A program made the position numbers and the translations under genes. 22,533 nt of DNA from PALSA-911 sp037442565 (GTDB lineage: Bacteria; Pseudomonadota; Alphaproteobacteria; Acetobacterales; Acetobacteraceae). The stretch spans positions 1 to 22,533 of the forward strand of contig JBBIQA010000058.1 of NCBI GenBank assembly GCA_037442565.1. Direction: 5' to 3'. This document shows positions 15,515 through 22,533 of the stretch, one piece after another (the stretch's first letter is position 1; each line of letters starts with the position of its first letter). The notes under the pieces are model-generated. The model did no database searches. It saw only the letters and a list, made by a program, of their open reading frames with translations, and had not been told where the DNA came from.

Positions 15515-15948
15515 CCGACCGGGAGTATCCCTCACGTCCCATCGTCGGCATCGGTGTGGTGGTTTTGAAGCGGGACGCGGTGCTGCTGATCCAACGGGGC
15601 AAGCCGCCCAACATGGGGTCCTGGAGCCTGCCGGGCGGCGCCCAGGAGCTGGGCGAGACCTGCGAGGCGGCGGCGCGCCGGGAACTGGAGGAGGAGACCG
15701 GCCTGGAGGTCGGGGAATTGACCCTGGCGGCCTGTTTCGATTCCATCCGGCACGACGAGGCCGGGCAGATCCACTACCACTACACGATCATCGACTATGC
15801 CGCCCGCTGGGAGCATGGCGATCCGCGGCCGGGCGGGGATGTCACGCGCGCCCGGTTCGTGGCGCTGAACGGCCTGGAGGAATACAATCTAACCGATGCC
15901 GCGCAGGACGTTATCCGTACCGCCCGGCGGCTGTTGGGGTTTGACTGA
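15511..15948 (+). CDS. Nudix hydrolase (ADP-ribose pyrophosphatase-like)
   Basis: Nudix hydrolases cleave nucleoside diphosphates linked to another moiety. The 145-residue protein has a perfect Nudix box at 43-65 (G-x5-E-x7-R-E-L-x-E-E-x-G-L), providing the magnesium-binding glutamates. The segment QIHYHYTIIDYAARW is the sort of substrate-side beta hairpin seen in ADP-ribose-type members, but the exact substrate cannot be read. The ATG at 15511 overlaps the upstream stop (ATGA), so it is translated with the ABC operon. It may simply be a passenger there. It ends 26 bases before the convergent dehydrogenase stop. Confidence 0.93.
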   Translation: MTDREYPSRPIVGIGVVVLKRDAVLLIQRGKPPNMGSWSLPGGAQELGETCEAAARRELEEETGLEVGELTLAACFDSIRHDEAGQIHYHYTIIDYAARWEHGDPRPGGDVTRARFVALNGLEEYNLTDAAQDVIRTARRLLGFD

Positions 15949-15956
15949 CGGGGGAT

Positions 15957-15974
15957 CGCTTCACCCGTGAAGCG
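15957..15974. terminator. Possible bidirectional terminator hairpin
   Basis: A perfect inverted repeat CGCTTCAC / GTGAAGCG (15957-15964 and 15967-15974) fills the 26 bases between the convergent Nudix and dehydrogenase stop codons. There is no U-run on either side, so termination by itself would be weak. Placement is the main evidence. Confidence 0.45.
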
Positions 15975-16706
15975 TTACCAGGGCAAGGTCTGGCCGCGAT
16001 AGTCGAGGAAACCGCCGCTGTCGGCCGGCGTCAGATTGCCAATGACCCGCAACAGGCGCTCCGCCGCCACCGCCGGCGTCTGCACATCCAATCCGGCCTT
16101 GGCGAACGGCGATGACAGGTCCGTGCCGACGGTGCCCGGATGCAGCGCCACGCAGATGGCCTCCGGCTGGCGGCGGCGCAGTTCGATGGCCGCGCTGCGG
16201 ACAAACTGGTTGAGCGCGGCCTTGGACGCCCGGTAGCCGTACCAGCCGCCCAGCTGGTTGTCGCCGATGCTGCCGACCTTGGCGGAGAGCGTGGCAAAGA
16301 CCGACTTGCCCTCGCGGGGAAGCAGGGGCAGGAAATGCTTCATCAGCAACGCCGGCCCGATCGCGTTGATCGCGAAGGACTGAGCCAGATGGGCGGGGTC
16401 GAGCTGCCGCAGATTCTTCTCCGGGCTGAAACCACCGCCATGCAGGAACCCGGTGGCATCGATCAGCAGGCGCAGTTCCCCGTCCAGCCCGGCCACATGG
16501 CGCGCGGCCGCCGCAATGCTGTCTTCGGATGTCAGTTCCAGTGCGGGCAGGCTGCCGCGGCTCAGGCCGATCGCCTGGCCGATACCCTCGCTGGCCGTCA
16601 GCTGGGCCAGCAGCGCGCTGCCGATGCCGCCGGTGGCGCCGACAACCACCGCAAGGGCGGGGGGTTGGCGTGTTCCCGCCAGGGCAAGGTCCTGAATGTC
16701 CGGCAT
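15975..16706 (-). CDS. Short-chain dehydrogenase/reductase (CsgA/C-factor-like)
   Basis: A 243-residue NAD(P)-dependent oxidoreductase of the SDR superfamily. It has the nucleotide-binding loop GATGGIG at 23-29, N114 in FAINAIGP, catalytic S141 (ATLSAKVGS), and Y158/K162 in YGYRASKAAL. The later segment LHPGTVGTDLSSPF at 189-202 is typical of the C-factor-like subgroup. Substrate unknown. The ATG at 16706 has only a weak purine stretch upstream. It is the last gene of a minus-strand run with MsrP and the small membrane protein, 31 bases after the latter. Confidence 0.9.
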   Translation of the reverse strand: MPDIQDLALAGTRQPPALAVVVGATGGIGSALLAQLTASEGIGQAIGLSRGSLPALELTSEDSIAAAARHVAGLDGELRLLIDATGFLHGGGFSPEKNLRQLDPAHLAQSFAINAIGPALLMKHFLPLLPREGKSVFATLSAKVGSIGDNQLGGWYGYRASKAALNQFVRSAAIELRRRQPEAICVALHPGTVGTDLSSPFAKAGLDVQTPAVAAERLLRVIGNLTPADSGGFLDYRGQTLPW

Positions 16707-16737
16707 CCTATCGATCGAATGATTGCAGCAGGGGGAA

Positions 16738-17031
16738 TTAGTGCAGCCGGGTGCGCCCGATCGACTTGTGCGCCGGGAAGGTCAGCGCCCCGCCCGCACA
16801 GAGCAGGCCAAGCCCCAAGGGGACAAGCCAGGCCGGGCGGACCAGCAGCGGCAACACGACCCGGTCCGCCATCCAGTCGGGCAACGCGGCCCGCAGCCTG
16901 GTGGCCAGCGCCGGGTCGATCCGGGCGAGCAGATCATCCAGCGGCGCGTCGATCTGCCCGGCGGTGGCCAGGGCGAAGGCCACAACCAGCAGCACGGCGG
17001 ACAGGATGATCAGGCTGCGTTGTCCAGTCAC
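16738..17031 (-). CDS. Small two-helix membrane protein, unknown function
   Basis: A 97-residue protein with two hydrophobic segments (about 6-24, ILSAVLLVVAFALATAG; about 67-85, PLGLGLLCAGGALTF) and a short charged loop with DDLLARIDPALATRLRAALP between them. The start is a GTG at 17031 without a strong ribosome site. It lies 23 bases after msrP and before the dehydrogenase, all on the same strand. I do not recognise a family. The only histidines are at residues 88 and 97, so it does not look like the heme-binding MsrQ that commonly partners MsrP. Coding potential is supported by its fit between the flanking genes and its sensible membrane pattern. Confidence 0.65.
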   Translation of the reverse strand: MTGQRSLIILSAVLLVVAFALATAGQIDAPLDDLLARIDPALATRLRAALPDWMADRVVLPLLVRPAWLVPLGLGLLCAGGALTFPAHKSIGRTRLH

Positions 17032-17054
17032 ATCACACCGTTAACTCGACATCA

Positions 17055-18011
17055 TCACATGAACAGCTTTTCGTTCTTCAGGTTGTCGTACAGGCTGGCC
17101 ACGAACGGAGCATAGCCATTATAGATCTGGGTGGGCACGGTTTTTCCAGAGCCAAGTAAGGTTTCCTCCGCCTGGCTCCAGCGGGGATGCGGCACGGCCG
17201 GATTGACGTTGGCCCAGAAGCCGTATTCGTCCGGCAGGATTTCCGACCAGAAGGTTTTCGGCCGCTTGTCGGTGAAATTAATGGAAACGATCGCCTTCGC
17301 CGACTTGAACCCGTATTTCCAGGGCAGGGTCAGGCGCAGCGGCGCGCCGTTCTGCGGCGGCAGCGGCTTGCCGAACAGGCCGGTGGACAGGAACGCCATG
17401 TCGTTGGCGGCTTCCTCCATGGTGATGCCCTCCATATAGGGCCAGGGATACCACGTCGAACTCAGCCCCGGCATCGCCTTGGTGTCCGCGTCGGTGGTGA
17501 AGACGAGGTATTTGGCCGAGCCCAGCGGTTCGGCGATCTTCAGCAGTTGGCTGACCGGGAAGCCGGTCCAGGGCACGGTCATTGCCCAACGCTCGACGCA
17601 GCGGTGGCGGTAGATGCGTTCCTCCAGGGTGACCTGCTTGAGCAGGTCGTCGATGTCGATCGTGCGGGCTTGCTTGACCATGCCCCCGATCTTCACCGTC
17701 CAGGGCCGGGTTTTCAGCGCCTGGGCCGAGCGCCACAAATTCTTGCTTTCGCTGAATTCATAATAGTTGTTGTAGGTGGTGGCGTCCTTCTCCAGCGACA
17801 TCTCCCGGCCCGGCTGGTATTTCGGATTGAGCGGGCCGGCGCCACCGGGAAGCTGGGGCGCGGGCGCGGTCTCGGCGCGGGCCGGAAAGGCGAGACCGCC
17901 GATCGACAAAGCGGCGGCGCCGGCGATCAGGCCGCGGCGGTTCAGCACCAGGGCTTCCGGCGTTACCTGGCTTTCCGGGATCTCCCATCCCCGACGGCGG
18001 ATTATAGGCAT
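17055..18011 (-). CDS. msrP: Protein-methionine-sulfoxide reductase catalytic subunit MsrP
   Basis: MsrP (formerly YedY) is a periplasmic molybdopterin enzyme that repairs oxidised methionine in envelope proteins. The 318-residue precursor carries a Tat signal (NRRGLIAGAAALSIGG at 24-39) with a likely cleavage after A46 (PARA). The family-typical TTYNNYYEFSESKNLW is at 78-93, and the molybdenum-ligating cysteine C138 lies in RHRCVERWAM. Length is near the family norm. The membrane partner MsrQ, which normally supplies electrons, is not in the window on either side; a different small membrane protein follows instead. The gene diverges from the D-cysteine desulfhydrase-type gene, with 128 bases between the start codons. 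Confidence 0.95.
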   Translation of the reverse strand: MPIIRRRGWEIPESQVTPEALVLNRRGLIAGAAALSIGGLAFPARAETAPAPQLPGGAGPLNPKYQPGREMSLEKDATTYNNYYEFSESKNLWRSAQALKTRPWTVKIGGMVKQARTIDIDDLLKQVTLEERIYRHRCVERWAMTVPWTGFPVSQLLKIAEPLGSAKYLVFTTDADTKAMPGLSSTWYPWPYMEGITMEEAANDMAFLSTGLFGKPLPPQNGAPLRLTLPWKYGFKSAKAIVSINFTDKRPKTFWSEILPDEYGFWANVNPAVPHPRWSQAEETLLGSGKTVPTQIYNGYAPFVASLYDNLKNEKLFM

Positions 18012-18031
18012 GTGTGTCTCCCTGCTTTGCT

Positions 18032-18085
18032 GACAATCTGGGGTGCCGGGGGGACGATGTCACCCCACGAAGCCCTGTGATTGTC
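18032..18085. promoter_or_regulatory. Nested inverted repeat between msrP and the desulfhydrase gene
   Basis: Inner arms TGGGGTG (18039-18045) and CACCCCA (18061-18067) pair perfectly around a 15-base loop. Directly outside the left arm, GACAATC (18032-18038) pairs with GATTGTC (18079-18085), leaving an 11-base bulge on the right. The element lies in the 128-base space between divergent starts, upstream of the desulfhydrase ribosome site. It could be an operator for a dimeric regulator or a folded leader RNA. Function not established. Confidence 0.45.
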
Positions 18086-18139
18086 GGACGCGCCGGGATG
18101 GAGGACATTACAGCCCCTTCCCGCCTTCAGGAGCGTTTC

Positions 18140-19150
18140 ATGCATCTCGCCCGCTTTCCCCGCGTCCGGCTGTTCCCTGCCCCCACCCCGCTGGAGAAGC
18201 TGACCAACCTGACGCGCCACCTCGGCGGGCCGGAGATCTGGATCAAGCGCGATGATTGCACCGTGGTGGCGACAGGGGGAAACAAAGTCCGGAAACTGGA
18301 GTTCCTTGTGGGCGAGGCGCTGGCGCAGGGGGCGGACCATCTGGTGACGCAGGGCGCGGTGCAGTCCAACCATGTGCGCCAGACCGCGGCGGTGGCGGCG
18401 AAATTCGGGCTGAAATGCACCGCGCTTCTGGAGCACCGGATCGACACCAACGACCGCGACTACCTGGCCAGCGGCAATGTGCTGCTGGACCGGCTGTTCG
18501 ACGCGAAGCTGGAGTACCGGCCAGGCGGCACCGACATGCAGGCGGAAATCGAGGCCACGGCGGAAAAGCTGCGGGCCGGCGGAGCGAAGCCGTATGTCAT
18601 TCCCGGCGGCGGCTCCAACCGTGTCGGCGCGCTGGGCTATGTCGGCTGTGCGCAGGAACTGATGCAGCAGGCCGACGAGATGGGCCTGAAGATCGACCTG
18701 GTGGTGCATGCCACCGGCAGCGCCGGCACCCAGGCCGGGCTGGTGGTGGGGCTGGAGGGGGTCAACTCCGGCGTGCGCGTGCTGGGGATCGGCGTGCGGG
18801 CGCCGAAGGACCGGCAGGAGGCGAACGTGCACAAGCTGGCCGAGGCCACCGCCGAGTATTGCGGCGTGCGCGGCGGCATCGCCCGGTCGGCGGTGGAGGC
18901 GAATTGCAACTATGTCGGCGATGGTTACGGCATCCCGACGCCGGGCATGGCCGAAGCGGTGACGATGCTGGCGCAGATGGAAGGCGTGCTGCTGGACCCG
19001 GTCTATTCCGGCAAGGGCATGGCCGGGCTGATCGACCTGATCCGCAAGGGCGAGATCGGCAAGGACCAGACCGTGGTGTTCCTCCACACCGGCGGCGCGG
19101 TGGGGCTGTACGGTTACCAGGGGTATTTCGATACCGCCCTGGCGAGCTGA
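18140..19150 (+). CDS. D-cysteine desulfhydrase / cysteate sulfo-lyase-type PLP enzyme
   Basis: A PLP-dependent enzyme of the ACC-deaminase/D-cysteine desulfhydrase family, which cleaves D-cysteine to pyruvate, sulfide and ammonia, or cysteate in the CuyA branch. The 336 residues include IWIKRDDCTVVATGGNKVRK with the PLP lysine K49, the substrate-side TQGAVQSNHVRQTAA, YVIPGGGSNRVGALGYVG, and a late HTGGAVGLYGYQ. The opening MHLARFP and overall pattern fit the D-cysteine desulfhydrase/CuyA group better than ACC deaminase. The ATG at 18140 has AGGAG six bases upstream. The frame is open back to 18014 but that stretch is not family-like. I cannot separate the desulfhydrase from the cysteate activity, and no cysteate exporter gene is adjacent. 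Confidence 0.87.
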   Translation: MHLARFPRVRLFPAPTPLEKLTNLTRHLGGPEIWIKRDDCTVVATGGNKVRKLEFLVGEALAQGADHLVTQGAVQSNHVRQTAAVAAKFGLKCTALLEHRIDTNDRDYLASGNVLLDRLFDAKLEYRPGGTDMQAEIEATAEKLRAGGAKPYVIPGGGSNRVGALGYVGCAQELMQQADEMGLKIDLVVHATGSAGTQAGLVVGLEGVNSGVRVLGIGVRAPKDRQEANVHKLAEATAEYCGVRGGIARSAVEANCNYVGDGYGIPTPGMAEAVTMLAQMEGVLLDPVYSGKGMAGLIDLIRKGEIGKDQTVVFLHTGGAVGLYGYQGYFDTALAS

Positions 19151-19167
19151 CCCGCCTCCCCGGCAAG

Positions 19168-19192
19168 GATGGGATGCAAAGGTCATCCCATC
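19168..19192. terminator. Hairpin between convergent genes, possible terminator
   Basis: GATGGGATG (19168-19176) pairs perfectly with CATCCCATC (19184-19192) around a 7-base loop, 17 bases after the desulfhydrase stop and 89 bases past the convergent monooxygenase stop. There is no clear U-run, so it may act as a weak terminator or an RNA-end stabiliser. Confidence 0.45.
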
Positions 19193-19281
19193 GCTTGCTG
19201 CACCTGACATGAAGCCCAAGACCCAAGTGCCACTATATAACCAAGCCGCACTGGTCTTCCGCTCCGCCGACGCCGGGCCAC

Positions 19282-20697
19282 CTACCGGACCGCGGCGCGA
19301 TAGATTTCGTCAGTGAAACTGGGGGGAACGTCACTCACCATGCGCTTGCGCAGCACGGGCAAATCGGCCGCGAATAGATCGGCGCTGATGCGGGCGGTGA
19401 TTACCGGAATGTCGCGCTTCATGCAGGGCACATCGCCGATCGGCAGCCCGAAGCTGACGAAGCCAGACGGGTTCTGGACGTGAATGTGCCGCAGCATCGG
19501 CGCGGCGCTTGGGGTCTTCTCGATCAGTTCGTGCCCCGCCCCCAGATAGGGATACGCCCCAAGCGCCTCGTCCTGCTCGCCGGCCGGCGGCGTGTAGCGG
19601 TCGCGCCAGCGAAGGATCTGGCCGTCGAAATCCCGCAATTCCGCACGCGCCGCCAGGTCACCGGCATAGCCGGTGCCGGCGATCAGGTAATCCAGCCGAT
19701 AGGTCATGTCGCCGATGCTGGTTTCGGCCTGGCCGTCGCGCTCCGTTGCGTTGGTCCAGGGTGCGGCCAGATGCAGGTGAAAATTTGGGAATTTCACCGC
19801 CCGCTCGATCGCATCCGTTGTGGGCATGGAGCCGGCACGGAAGAAGCGGACCGCATGGAGCCAGCGGTCGGCGTCTGGCAGGCTATGGTAGTTGTCGATG
19901 GCGCCGGCGAAGAAGCGCGCGCCGATGACCGGGGTCGCCGCGACCGTTTCACGGCGGCAGAACAGGTGGACGGCGGCCGCGCCGTGTTCCAGCGCCACGC
20001 CGGCCGCATCGAAGGCGGAGGCCGCCGCACCGATGACGCCGATGGTCTTGCCGCGCAGGGCGGGGAAATCGATCACGTCCTCGGTATGCGCGTAGCGGCT
20101 GGGCGGCAGGTTCTTCGTCAGCACGTCCGGAATAAACTTGCCGCCGCCGCCACGGAAGCCGGTGGCCAGAATGATCTTGCGCGCCGTTTCCGTCGTAGCG
20201 CCCTCCGGTGTTTCCAGATGCACGCGGAAATGATCGCCGGCCGGCTCGATCCGGTTCACGCGCGTGCTGTAGCGCGGTGCGATCCCGAGGAAATTCTTGA
20301 ACCAGCTCAAATATTCCGCCCAGTCGGTGCGCTGGATGCGCTCGATGGCGTCATAGGCGTCCTGCCCATGGCGGGCCTCGTACCAGCCCTGAAAGCTCAG
20401 TTCGGGAATGCTGAGTTCCGGCCCCGGTAGGCCCTTCGGCGTGCGCAGCATGTTCATCCGGGCGGCGTTCAGCCAGATGCCCGTGCGTTCCTGGTTCGGC
20501 GCCGCTTCCAGCACGGTGACCTTGCCGATCCCCGCCCGGCGCAGCGCAAAGGCCAGCGCGCAGCCGGTCTGGCCGCCACCGATGATGGCGATGTTTTGAT
20601 CGATGCCCGGACGGTCCGGGACCCAGTTGGCCGGGTCGGGGCCGATCCGGCGAAGGGCGGTCCGGGCATCCCTGTCCGGATCGGGCGATGAATTCAT
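19282..20697 (-). CDS. Flavin monooxygenase-like FAD/NAD(P)-binding oxidoreductase
   Basis: A 471-residue soluble flavoprotein with two dinucleotide-binding motifs: IAIIGGGQTGCALAFALRRAG at 36-56 for FAD, and IGVIGAAASAFDAAG at 219-233 for NAD(P). An ATGFRGGG segment at 178-185 also fits this fold. The arrangement is that of flavin-containing monooxygenases that hydroxylate nitrogen or sulfur, but I do not see enough to name a substrate, and the 35-residue N-terminal extension is unusual. The ATG at 20697 has a GGAAGGAA ribosome site. It lies 55 bases after the D-amino-acid transaminase on the same strand, so co-transcription is likely. Confidence 0.83.
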   Translation of the reverse strand: MNSSPDPDRDARTALRRIGPDPANWVPDRPGIDQNIAIIGGGQTGCALAFALRRAGIGKVTVLEAAPNQERTGIWLNAARMNMLRTPKGLPGPELSIPELSFQGWYEARHGQDAYDAIERIQRTDWAEYLSWFKNFLGIAPRYSTRVNRIEPAGDHFRVHLETPEGATTETARKIILATGFRGGGGKFIPDVLTKNLPPSRYAHTEDVIDFPALRGKTIGVIGAAASAFDAAGVALEHGAAAVHLFCRRETVAATPVIGARFFAGAIDNYHSLPDADRWLHAVRFFRAGSMPTTDAIERAVKFPNFHLHLAAPWTNATERDGQAETSIGDMTYRLDYLIAGTGYAGDLAARAELRDFDGQILRWRDRYTPPAGEQDEALGAYPYLGAGHELIEKTPSAAPMLRHIHVQNPSGFVSFGLPIGDVPCMKRDIPVITARISADLFAADLPVLRKRMVSDVPPSFTDEIYRAAVR

Positions 20698-20752
20698 TGA
20701 ATACTTCCTTCCCGTTTATGGCCGGTTGTTGCTTGTCCCGGCTTGTCCAAAT

Positions 20753-21622
20753 TCAGGCGGCGTTGCGTAGATCGCCCTTCACATGCCGGGCGAACAGGTC
20801 GAACAGGCGGCGCGTGATGGGTCCGACCTCGCCGGTGCCGACCGGCTTGCCGTCGATCCGGGTGATCGGCTTGACGAAGCTGGTGGCGCTGGTGAGGAAG
20901 GCTTCCCTGGCGTGGCGCATTTCCTGTTCGCTGAAGGCGGTCTCGGAGAACGCGATGCCGGCTTCCCGCATCAGCGCCGCCAGCGCGCCGCGGGTGCAGC
21001 CGGGGAGGATGGCGTGGTCCAGGAAGCGGGTGCGCAGGACGCCGTTGGCGTCGACGATCCAGAAGCTGGTGGCGGCGCCCTCGGTCACCATGCCCTTGTC
21101 GTCGATCAGGATCGCCTCGATCGCGCCCTGTTGTTTCGCAGCCTGGCGGGCCAGCACATTCGGCAGCAGGCCGACCGACTTGATGTCGCATCGGGCCCAG
21201 CGCAAATCCGGCTGGGTGATCGCGCTGGCCTGCCATTTGGTGATGTCCTCGGGATAAGGCGGGATGCGGCGGATGGTCACCACGACCGCGGGCGGGACCG
21301 GCTTGGCGGGGAACGCGTGATCGCGGCGGGAGACGCCCCGGGTCACCTGCATGTAGAGCAGCCCGTCACTGACACGGTTGCGGCGGGCGACCTCGTGCAG
21401 GACGTGGACCAGGGCCTGGCGGCTCATCGGCATCGGCAGGTCGATCTCGCGCAGGCTGCGTTCCAGGCGGGCCAGGTGCAGATCCTCGTCAATGAAGTGG
21501 TTCTGGTACAGGTGCACCACCTCGTAGATGCCGTCGCCGAACTGGTAGCCGCGATCCTCGATGTTCACGCTGGCTTCGCGCTGCGGCAGATAGCGTCCAT
21601 TGACGTAGGCGATGCGGCTCAT
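20753..21622 (-). CDS. D-amino-acid transaminase-like class IV aminotransferase
   Basis: A PLP-dependent enzyme of fold type IV. D-alanine/D-amino-acid transaminases interconvert D-amino acids and 2-oxo acids. Of 289 residues, the PLP lysine is K148 in DIKSVGLLPN, with E181 in TEGAATSFWIV and phosphate-binding ILPGCTRGAL at 205-214. The N-terminus YVNGRYLPQREASVNIEDRG and GDGIYEVVHLY are the usual D-AAT features; branched-chain transaminase or aminodeoxychorismate lyase are less likely alternatives. The ATG at 21622 has GGAG about ten bases upstream. A longer frame to 21673 and beyond is open but not family-like. It diverges from the MetE-like gene, with 105 bases between the starts. Confidence 0.9.
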   Translation of the reverse strand: MSRIAYVNGRYLPQREASVNIEDRGYQFGDGIYEVVHLYQNHFIDEDLHLARLERSLREIDLPMPMSRQALVHVLHEVARRNRVSDGLLYMQVTRGVSRRDHAFPAKPVPPAVVVTIRRIPPYPEDITKWQASAITQPDLRWARCDIKSVGLLPNVLARQAAKQQGAIEAILIDDKGMVTEGAATSFWIVDANGVLRTRFLDHAILPGCTRGALAALMREAGIAFSETAFSEQEMRHAREAFLTSATSFVKPITRIDGKPVGTGEVGPITRRLFDLFARHVKGDLRNAA

Positions 21623-21669
21623 GGCGGTGGCACTCCGGCGGCTGGTTCCGATCCGCGCAGTGTGCGGCA

Positions 21670-21700
21670 TTGACAGCGTCCTAGCCAGACTGAAGCATTC
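21670..21700 (+). promoter_or_regulatory. Possible promoter of the MetE-like gene
   Basis: A perfect -35 box TTGACA at 21670-21675 in the 105-base region between the transaminase and MetE-like starts. The matching -10 box is poor (best GCATTC, 21695-21700, with a long 19-base spacer), so this is tentative. On the other strand TTGAGG (21706-21701) and TAGGAC (21683-21678), 17 bases apart, could serve the transaminase, also weakly. Confidence 0.3.
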
Positions 21701-21727
21701 CCTCAACGAAGCCTCTGGGGGGAAATC

Positions 21728-22533
21728 ATGCTGCACTCGCGCGACCGGATTCTGACGACGCATTGCGGCAGCCTGCCGCGGCCGAAGGAACTGACGCAGA
21801 TGTACGCCGACCGCGCCGCCGGGAAAAAGGTGGACGAGGCGGCGCTTGCGGCGCTGGGCAAGCAGGCGCTGAACTGGGTGGTGCCGCAGCAGATCGCCTC
21901 CGGCATCGATATCGGCAACAACGGCGAGCAGCAGCGCGAGGCGTTCTTCCTGTATGTCCGCCATCGCATGAGCGGCTTCGGCGGCGCCTGGAACCGGCGC
22001 ATCTTCGCCGACGTGGCGAAATACGCCGGGTTCCGCGCCCAGCAGGCCGCTTCCTATGCCTCCACCGTTTCGGTCAGCAACACCGCCACCGTGCCGCAGG
22101 CGATCGGGGAGGTGAAATACCTGGACCGCGCCCTGGTGGAGGCCGAGTGCGACGATTTCCGCGCCTGCCTGGATGCGCAACCAAACGGGTTCGTGGAACC
22201 GTTCTTCACCGCCCCCTCCCCCGGCATCATCGCCGCGGCGATGCTGAACGCGTTCTACGACAGCGAGCAGGCCTATCTGGACGCGCTGGGCGAGGCACTG
22301 CGAGTGGAATACGAGGCCATCGTGCGGCACGGCTTCCTGTTGCAGATCGACGCGCCGGATCTGGCGATGGAACGGCACATGACCTACCAGGACAAGCCGC
22401 TGCCGGAGTTCCTGGCATTCGTCGAACGCGTGGTCGGCACCATCAACCGGGCGCTGGTGAACATACCGCGCGACCGGGTGCGGCTGCATGTGTGCTGGGG
22501 CAATTACGAGGGCCCGCATGATTGCGACGTGCC
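21728..22533 (+). CDS. Cobalamin-independent methionine synthase-like methyltransferase (3' end beyond window)
   Basis: The frame opens at an ATG (21728) with GGGGGGA upstream and runs to the window edge: 268 codons without a stop. The opening ILTTHCGSLPRP (8-19) is the substrate-binding start of the MetE C-terminal barrel. LHVCWGN supplies H254 and C256, equivalent to the HxC zinc ligands of MetE. The family member starting this way is a single barrel of roughly 370-380 residues, so about 100 are missing at the 3' end. It is not the full two-barrel MetE. Such short homologues act on methyl donors other than methyltetrahydropteroyl-glutamate, or are of unknown role; I cannot choose. Confidence 0.87.
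   Translation, partial: MLHSRDRILTTHCGSLPRPKELTQMYADRAAGKKVDEAALAALGKQALNWVVPQQIASGIDIGNNGEQQREAFFLYVRHRMSGFGGAWNRRIFADVAKYAGFRAQQAASYASTVSVSNTATVPQAIGEVKYLDRALVEAECDDFRACLDAQPNGFVEPFFTAPSPGIIAAAMLNAFYDSEQAYLDALGEALRVEYEAIVRHGFLLQIDAPDLAMERHMTYQDKPLPEFLAFVERVVGTINRALVNIPRDRVRLHVCWGNYEGPHDCDV

Overview
The window is a GC-rich stretch of bacterial chromosome. Its codon use, the recG/sdhE/mfd arrangement and the Tat-exported MsrP suggest an alphaproteobacterium, perhaps Rhodospirillales/Acetobacteraceae. That placement is inferred from gene content alone. I see no tRNA, rRNA, CRISPR array or transposase. Two runs of exactly 100 N (5599-5698 and 9478-9577) look like assembly gaps of unknown true length.

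Layout. (1) 1-5600 is a housekeeping DNA-repair block: mfd (cut by the left edge) and sdhE on the minus strand, overlapping by 4 bases, and recG diverging from them on the plus strand with only 19 bases between start codons. (2) 5699-9942 is an accessory island between the two gaps. It holds a TauD/TfdA-type oxygenase, a three-gene minus-strand operon (a lysine/glutamate-rich repeat protein, a degenerate ATP-grasp-like protein, a RimK-like ATP-grasp ligase), and a divergent third ATP-grasp-family gene broken by the second gap. A repetitive Lys/Glu/His peptide beside several ATP-grasp proteins and an Fe(II)/2-oxoglutarate oxygenase resembles a peptide-modification (graspetide/RiPP-like) locus. 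This is the best candidate for an undescribed system here. (3) 10010-10789 is a class II aldolase/adducin-family protein on the minus strand, ending at a clear intrinsic terminator. (4) 11027-15948 is a tightly coupled plus-strand operon: a GldA-like ABC ATPase, a GldF-like permease, a GldG-like auxiliary protein, a DUF4340-like protein and a Nudix hydrolase. (5) 15975-18011 is a minus-strand group: MsrP, a small two-helix membrane protein and a short-chain dehydrogenase. (6) 18140-19150 is a D-cysteine desulfhydrase/cysteate lyase-type PLP enzyme. (7) 19282-21622 on the minus strand holds a D-amino-acid transaminase-like enzyme followed by a flavin monooxygenase-like protein. (8) 21728 to the right edge is a short MetE-C-terminal-like methyltransferase, diverging from the transaminase.

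How the parts work together. mfd and recG are repair helicases with a related motor. The ABC operon is one export-type complex of unknown substrate. The right-hand third is rich in sulfur and amino-acid chemistry (MsrP, D-cysteine desulfhydrase type, D-amino-acid transaminase, MetE-like), but nothing in the sequence proves a single pathway. In the island, the working model is that the ATP-grasp proteins modify the repeat peptide. All functions are assigned by recognising motifs and family resemblance by eye, without a database search.
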